A DNA stretch of 17,944 nt from NCBI GenBank assembly GCA_004556205.1, contig SFIL01000020.1:1-17944 (forward strand), given 5' to 3'. This DNA is from Clostridiales bacterium. GTDB lineage: Bacteria; Bacillota; Clostridia; Oscillospirales; Oscillospiraceae. How positions within the stretch are numbered: the first letter of the stretch is position 1; each line of letters starts with the position of its first letter. A program made the translations under genes and the position numbers. The notes under the pieces were generated by a model, which saw only the letters and a program-made list of their open reading frames with translations, had not been told where the DNA came from and made no database searches. Shown one piece after another: positions 13,577-17,944 of this stretch.

Positions 13577-15546
13577 ATCCAAAAGATGAAATCAAACAAC
13601 TGACAGAACAGCTTGAACGGGCAAACCACGAATACTATGTTCTCGACGCGCCGACGATGGCGGACTTTGAATATGATCGTCTGCTGCGGCGCCTGGAGGA
13701 GTTAGAGGCACAGTATCCCGAGCTCGCCTCTCCGCTTTCCCCGACGAAGCGTGTCGGCGGCGAAGCGCTGAGCAAGTTTGAAAAGGTTGAGCATGAGGTT
13801 CCCTTAGAGAGCCTGCAGGATGTCTTTTCAGAGGATGAGGTGCGCGAATTTGACGCCCGTCTGCGGCAAAGTGTGCCGAACGCGCAATTCAGCATCGAGC
13901 CGAAGGTTGACGGTCTTTCGGTTGCGCTGGAATATGTGGACGGCGCGTTTGTGCGCGGTGCGACGCGCGGTGACGGACGCGTCGGGGAGGATGTGACGGA
14001 GAATCTCAAGACGATCCGCTCCATTCCGATGCGCTTGGAAGACGCACCGCACCGTCTGATTGTGCGCGGCGAGGTGTTTATGCCGCGCACGGTATTCGAA
14101 CAACTGAACGAGGCGCGTGAAAAGGAGGGCAAGCCGCTTTTTGCCAATCCGCGCAATGCGGCGGCGGGAAGCCTGCGCCAGCTTGACCCTGCAATTGCCG
14201 CAGCGCGCAAGCTCGACATTTTGATCTTCAACCTTCAGCTTGCCGAGGGCGTCCGTTTTCAGACGCACGCGGAGAGCTTGGACTACCTGCACGCACGGAA
14301 ATTCAAGGTCATTCCGTATACCCTTTGCCGCAGTGCGGAAGAGGCGATCTCCCGCATTCGCAGCATCGGAGAGACACGCTACGACCTGCCCTATGACATT
14401 GACGGCGCGGTGATGAAGCTCAACGACCTGACTGACCGTCAGAGCCTCGGAAGCACCGCGAAATTCCCGCGCTGGGCGTGCGCCTATAAATACCCGCCTG
14501 AGGTTAAGGAGACGGTCGTGCAGGATATTGTCATACAGGTCGGACGCACCGGCGTCCTGACGCCGAAGGCGGTGGTCGCGCCTGTTCGTTTGGCAGGGAC
14601 GACTGTGACGAACGCGACACTGCACAATCAGGACTTTATCTCCGAAAAGGATATCCGTATCGGTGATACGGTGAGAATTCGTAAGGCAGGGGAGATCATC
14701 CCCGAGATTTTGGAGGTCGTGCTTTCAAAGCGCCCGCAGGGGACAAGCCCGTACCGTTTGCCTACTGTCTGCCCCGTTTGCGGCGCAAGGGTTGAGCGCG
14801 ACGAGGACGGCGCGTTTATGCGCTGCACGGGAATTGAATGCCCCGCACAGCTCACACGAAACATTTCGCATTTTGTTTCACGCAACGCGATGGATATTGA
14901 CGGGCTGGGCGATGCGATCGTCGAACAGCTTATTGCAAACGGGCATATCTCCTCTCCGGCCGATATCTATTACTTGCGCCTTGACGAACTTAAGTCCCTT
15001 TGGAAAAGCGGGCAGAAGGCGGCAACGAAGCTGCTGGACGCAATCGAGAAGAGCAAACAGAACGATGTCAGCCGCCTCATCTTTGCCCTCGGGATCCGCC
15101 AGGTTGGTGAGAAGGCAGCAAAAGTGCTGGCAAAGACCTTCGGTTCTTTGGACAGGCTTATGGCGGCGAGCGCCGAGGAACTGACGCAGGTGCGCGACAT
15201 TGGCGCGGTCACGGCGGAGAATATCGTCTCGTGGTTTGCCAATTCCCAGTCACAGCACATGATCGCGCGCCTGCGAGAGGCAGGCGTGAATTTTGAAAGC
15301 CGTGTGCAGCAGGAGGACGACCGCTTCGCAGGCATGACCTTCGTGCTGACAGGCGCACTGTCTCTGTTTACGCGCGAAGAGGCAACGGAGAAAATCGAGA
15401 ATTTCGGCGGCAAGGCAGCAGGCTCCGTGTCCAAAAAAACGACCTATGTCGTTGCAGGCGAAAACGCGGGCAGCAAGCTGAAAAAAGCAAATGAGATGGG
15501 CATCCCTGTCCTTTCCGAGGAGGATTTTTTGAAGATGCTTGCCTAA
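13573..15546 (+). CDS. ligA: NAD-dependent DNA ligase LigA
   Basis: A 657-residue enzyme of normal length that seals nicks in replication and repair. Domains in order: Ia region with the NAD-contact YYVLDAPTMADFEYDRL (21-37), adenylation domain with the nucleophile Lys111 in EPKVDGLSV, the TRGDG motif (131-135), OB-fold, Cys4 zinc finger (Cys400, 403, 418, 423), helix-hairpin-helix repeats with GIRQVGEKAA and IGAVTAENI, and a C-terminal BRCT domain (~585-657, FVLTGAL). All key residues I can check are present. The ATG at 13573 has GGAGGAG (13561-13567) 5 nt upstream and overlaps the yunB stop as ATGA, so the two are translationally coupled. The open frame extends upstream inside yunB without support. 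pcrA-ligA linkage is common in Firmicutes. Confidence 0.97.
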   Translation: MNPKDEIKQLTEQLERANHEYYVLDAPTMADFEYDRLLRRLEELEAQYPELASPLSPTKRVGGEALSKFEKVEHEVPLESLQDVFSEDEVREFDARLRQSVPNAQFSIEPKVDGLSVALEYVDGAFVRGATRGDGRVGEDVTENLKTIRSIPMRLEDAPHRLIVRGEVFMPRTVFEQLNEAREKEGKPLFANPRNAAAGSLRQLDPAIAAARKLDILIFNLQLAEGVRFQTHAESLDYLHARKFKVIPYTLCRSAEEAISRIRSIGETRYDLPYDIDGAVMKLNDLTDRQSLGSTAKFPRWACAYKYPPEVKETVVQDIVIQVGRTGVLTPKAVVAPVRLAGTTVTNATLHNQDFISEKDIRIGDTVRIRKAGEIIPEILEVVLSKRPQGTSPYRLPTVCPVCGARVERDEDGAFMRCTGIECPAQLTRNISHFVSRNAMDIDGLGDAIVEQLIANGHISSPADIYYLRLDELKSLWKSGQKAATKLLDAIEKSKQNDVSRLIFALGIRQVGEKAAKVLAKTFGSLDRLMAASAEELTQVRDIGAVTAENIVSWFANSQSQHMIARLREAGVNFESRVQQEDDRFAGMTFVLTGALSLFTREEATEKIENFGGKAAGSVSKKTTYVVAGENAGSKLKKANEMGIPVLSEEDFLKMLA

Positions 15547-15567
15547 TCCTGCATTATGTGCTATAAT
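15539..15567 (+). promoter_or_regulatory. Extended -10 promoter of murT-gatD
   Basis: TTGCCT (15539-15544), 17 nt, then TGCTATAAT with a perfect -10 (15562-15567) preceded by the extended TGn. The -35 box overlaps the ligA stop codon. I see no terminator between ligA and murT, so read-through from the pcrA operon is also likely. Confidence 0.65.
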
Positions 15568-15609
15568 AATCAAGTTGCGCATTCTTCACAGAAGGAAAGG
15601 AAGTCGAAT

Positions 15610-16935
15610 ATGAGGAAACTTCTTGCAATTCTTGTTTGCAGATTGATCAGACTTGTCGGCGGATTGGTCGGAAAGGGGACAAGCCTTCCCGGGAAATACG
15701 CGCTGAAGCTGTGTCCCGATATTCTCAGCCGCATAAAGCTTCCCGAGACGATTGTCGCAGTGACCGGCAGCAACGGCAAAACCTCAACCGTTGAAATGAT
15801 TGCCTCCGTCTTGAAAGCTTCGGGAAAGACTGTCGCCTATAACGCTGAAGGCTCGAACCAAATCGAGGGTGTTACCACGATGATCCTCGGTTCCTGCACG
15901 CTTTCGGGTAAAATGAAGCAGGATGTACTGCTCATCGAGTCCGATGAACGCTATGCAAAGCTGACATTCCGCTGGTTCCGTCCTACGCACTATGTTATTA
16001 CGAATCTGTACCGCGATCAGCTCACCCGCAACGGGCATCCCGAGTGGGTATTTGATGCGATCAAGGAGAGTGTTTTTGACGATACTGCCTTGATCCTTAA
16101 CGCCGATGACCCGACCGTCTCGCTGTTTGGGCAGGGACGGGATAACGTTCTGTGGTTTGGACTTGATCACTGTGCGACCGACGGAAATACCTTTGTCGGT
16201 GCGTATAACGACGCAATTTACTGCCCGGTCTGCGGTAAGCCGATGCGGTATGATTACTATCATTTTAACCATATCGGAAACTATCACTGCGACGCCTGCG
16301 GCTTTGCCCGCCATAAAACCGATTTTACCGTCACGAACGTTGATTTTGACCATGGCCGTATCACGGTCAACGGTACGGACACTATCGAGTTGGCGTTCAA
16401 GAGCATTTACAACATCTACAATATCCTTGCCACTTATGCCGTTTGTACGCTCTTGGGTGTGCCCGGCGCAGAGGTTGCAAAGCGCGTGAGCAACTATATC
16501 CTTAAAAACGGGCGTTATATTGAATTTACACTCGGCGCGCATGAGGGAACCTTCCTCATCTCCAAGCACGAAAACTCGATCTCCTACGATATGTCCCTCC
16601 GCTATGCAGTTTCGCAGGGCAAGCCCTTCAGCGCGGTAATCATCGTCGATGCGGTCAGCCGCAAGTATTTCACCGGCGAGACCTCGTGGCTGTGGGACAT
16701 CAATTTCGACCTGCTGAACACCCCGCTCCTGCAAAATGTCTATCTCTGCGGCAAATACTGCAACGATCTTGCCATGCGCTTCTCCTTTACGCAGCTTCCG
16801 CAGGAACGCATCAAGGTCTTTGCGGACATCGACGCCGCCTGCGCAGAGCTCCGTGAAAACGGCGATGAGCAGCTTTATGCGGTGACCTGCTTCTCAGACA
16901 AAGATAAATTCATGTCGAACGTGACGAAAAAGTGA
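15610..16935 (+). CDS. murT: MurT-like Mur ligase (divergent)
   Basis: A 441-residue Mur-ligase family protein. Canonical MurT, with GatD, amidates the alpha-carboxyl of D-Glu in lipid II at the inner membrane face. Present: P-loop VTGSNGKTST (51-60), NAEGSN (78-83), TNLYRDQLTRNG (131-142), LNADDP (163-168), a MurT-type Cys4 zinc ribbon (Cys205, 208, 227, 230), and the C-terminal DUF1727 domain with ETSWLWDINFD (357-367). Odd points: where MurT proteins normally have a KNPxG motif this one reads SKHENS (318-323), and the usual ND-x-x-ADG-x-D stretch before SWLWD is replaced by VDAVSRKYFTGE. The ATG at 15610 has AAAGGAAG (15596-15603) 6 nt upstream. The N-terminal 20 residues are hydrophobic and basic. 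The gene symbol is by family; the reaction is uncertain because its partner lacks the glutaminase residues. Confidence 0.85.
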   Translation: MRKLLAILVCRLIRLVGGLVGKGTSLPGKYALKLCPDILSRIKLPETIVAVTGSNGKTSTVEMIASVLKASGKTVAYNAEGSNQIEGVTTMILGSCTLSGKMKQDVLLIESDERYAKLTFRWFRPTHYVITNLYRDQLTRNGHPEWVFDAIKESVFDDTALILNADDPTVSLFGQGRDNVLWFGLDHCATDGNTFVGAYNDAIYCPVCGKPMRYDYYHFNHIGNYHCDACGFARHKTDFTVTNVDFDHGRITVNGTDTIELAFKSIYNIYNILATYAVCTLLGVPGAEVAKRVSNYILKNGRYIEFTLGAHEGTFLISKHENSISYDMSLRYAVSQGKPFSAVIIVDAVSRKYFTGETSWLWDINFDLLNTPLLQNVYLCGKYCNDLAMRFSFTQLPQERIKVFADIDAACAELRENGDEQLYAVTCFSDKDKFMSNVTKK

Positions 16936-16942
16936 GGACGCT

Positions 16943-17665
16943 ATGGAAGTAAAGCTTTTGCACCTTTATGACGATGTGATGAATCTCTACGGAGAGTACG
17001 CGAATGTTGCGGTTTTGGCGCGGTATTTGTGCGATCTGGGGCATGCTGTTTCGGTGGATACGCTCAGCCTGTATGAGGAGAAGGATATTTCCGCCTATGA
17101 TTTTTACTATATGGGCGCCGGAACGGAGCGGAAGCAGAAGCTTGCGTGTTCGCAGCTTGTGCAGTACCGCGAAGCGCTGACGAATGCCTGCGACGCGGGC
17201 AAGGTCATGCTCTTTACGGGCAACAGCTTTGAACTGCTCGGCGCGCGTGTGCAGGATGCGGAGGGCAAAACCTTTGAAGGGCTGCATATTGCCGAATTTG
17301 TAAGTACGGAGGGCAAGCGGCGTATTACCGGCGACTGCCTCGCGAAATTCGACGAAACAGGCGATACCCTTGTCGGCTTTATCAACAAGTGCAGCAGGAC
17401 GACAGGCGTGGAATCACCTCTGTTTACGCTGGAAATGGGCTTCGGCAACGAGGTGGACAGGGGCGCGGAGGGTTTCCGCAAGAATCACTGCTTTGGTACG
17501 CATATCACCGGTCCGATTCTCGCTAAGAATCCTGTTTTACTCAAATATATCGCAAGAGTGCTGCTCGGCGAGGCATATTCCGACACCGTTACCTATCCGT
17601 TTATGGAAAAGGGGTATGCAACAACGGTGAGCGAGCTTCGCAAACGCTTTGGAAATACTGATTAA
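16943..17665 (+). CDS. gatD: GatD-like amidotransferase, glutaminase residues missing
   Basis: A 240-residue protein of the CobB/CobQ-like class I glutamine amidotransferase fold, start ATG 16943 seven nt after murT with GAGG (16934-16937) upstream. GatD normally hydrolyses glutamine and hands ammonia to MurT. The overall frame is clear: LHLYDDVMNLYGEYANV at the N-terminus, YYMGAGTERKQ (55-65), FEGLHIAEF, LVGFINKCSRT and FGTHITGPILAKNP (184-197). But the nucleophile motif, usually CGGYQ-x-LG, reads GNSFELLG (93-100), giving Gly93 where Cys is expected and Glu97 for Gln. The catalytic His of the LHGP motif is Thr189 (ITGP). The reading frame is intact, so this looks like selected change and not decay. 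It may use free ammonia, have another partner, or do a different job. His187 is nearby but two residues off. Confidence 0.85.
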   Translation: MEVKLLHLYDDVMNLYGEYANVAVLARYLCDLGHAVSVDTLSLYEEKDISAYDFYYMGAGTERKQKLACSQLVQYREALTNACDAGKVMLFTGNSFELLGARVQDAEGKTFEGLHIAEFVSTEGKRRITGDCLAKFDETGDTLVGFINKCSRTTGVESPLFTLEMGFGNEVDRGAEGFRKNHCFGTHITGPILAKNPVLLKYIARVLLGEAYSDTVTYPFMEKGYATTVSELRKRFGNTD

Positions 17666-17669
17666 ATCA

Positions 17670-17944
17670 CAAGAGCGGACGGCAAAGGCTCTTCCGGCTG
17701 CCGCAGTTTATTTTATCAGTGTTTACCCTGTAGCTGACAAAAAAATAGCGCAAGCCGAAGGGAAAACGCTTTCCTTCGGCTTTTTTGTTGTAGCGGTGAA
17801 CTAAGGAACCTCTGAACAAATTAGCTGCGGCGCTCGACGGATCTTTTGCCGCAACTTTTCGGTTCGAAAACCTTGAAATACACAAAGTATTCCTGCGGTT
17901 TTCAAACCTCATTTTGCAGCAAAATCTCTCGCCGACCGCTCTTG
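17670..17944. repeat. Structured inverted-repeat region at right edge
   Basis: Positions 17670-17683 match the reverse complement of 17931-17944 at 13 of 14 bases, framing 275 bp that runs exactly to the window edge. Inside are more nested repeats: 17671-17676 with 17688-17693, TGCGGC/GCCGCA (17826-17831 / 17848-17853), GAAAACC/GGTTTTC (17866-17872 / 17897-17903) enclosing AATAC/GTATT, and ATTTTGC-A-GCAAAAT (17911-17925). The murT-gatD terminator lies within it. I see no convincing gene. It resembles an interspersed non-coding repeat or the edge of a mobile element, possibly continuing outside. Confidence 0.45.
17752..17786 (+). terminator. Rho-independent terminator after murT-gatD
   Basis: A 10-bp perfect stem (17752-17761 with 17773-17782), extended inward by a G-U and two A-U pairs, then TTTTTT ending at 17786. 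An A-run (17739-17745) on the other side gives it a bidirectional shape. It lies 87 nt after the gatD stop. Confidence 0.85.

Noticed and set aside
13828..14625. Minus-strand open frame opposite ligA
   Set aside because: No domain, antisense to conserved adenylation-domain sequence.
15784..16734. Minus-strand open frame (316 codons) opposite murT
   Set aside because: No recognisable fold and opposite a conserved Mur ligase; arises from codon bias.
17667..17912. Minus-strand 81-codon ORF at the right edge
   Set aside because: It lies across the terminator and the nested inverted repeats, has no ribosome binding site I can see, and reads as translated repeat sequence.
1..17944. CRISPR array, tRNA, rRNA, prophage or known defence system
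   Set aside because: No regularly spaced repeats, no tRNA-like cloverleaf or rRNA sequence, and no phage or defence gene families seen on either strand.

Overview
The window looks like chromosomal DNA from a spore-forming, low-to-mid GC member of the Clostridia, probably an uncultured relative of the Oscillospiraceae/Ruminococcaceae. The reasons are strong AGGAGG-type ribosome binding sites, near-consensus sigma-A promoters, a sporulation gene (yunB), a clostridial-type PcrA and a MurT/GatD-type pair. Both edges lie in sequence that looks repetitive: the start of an ISL3-like transposase on the left and a structured inverted-repeat region on the right. The piece may therefore be bounded by repeats.

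Layout. 1-350: the 5' end of a transposase gene (minus strand) and two perfect hairpins. 347-1717 (+): a von Willebrand A (VWA) protein with a cysteine-rich C-terminus. 1796-6520 (-): a complete branched-chain amino acid ABC importer operon, transcribed livK-livH-livM-livG-livF. It is preceded by a ~300 nt leader holding a strong promoter (6830-6858), a 52-codon ORF rich in Ile/Val/Leu codons and an attenuator-like hairpin. 6917-7792 (-): a DegV/FakB fatty-acid-binding protein with a perfect consensus promoter. 7925-10341 (-): a translationally coupled pair, an AMP-forming acyl-CoA ligase followed by a DUF1624/HGSNAT-type membrane acyltransferase.

From 10517 everything runs on the plus strand: pcrA helicase, yunB and ligA (NAD-dependent DNA ligase) as one compact operon. 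A murT-gatD pair follows with its own extended -10 promoter overlapping the ligA stop codon and a strong terminator after gatD.

The most interesting points are two. (1) The GatD-like protein lacks the glutaminase Cys and His at the expected positions (Gly93, Thr189), and its MurT partner is also altered in the C-terminal domain motifs, so the pair may not be a standard lipid II isoglutaminyl synthase. (2) The liv leader has the geometry of ribosome-controlled attenuation: BCAA-rich ORF, a stop codon 4 nt before an 8-nt segment, and that segment is complementary to the inside of the downstream hairpin. I see no CRISPR array, tRNA, rRNA or phage genes.
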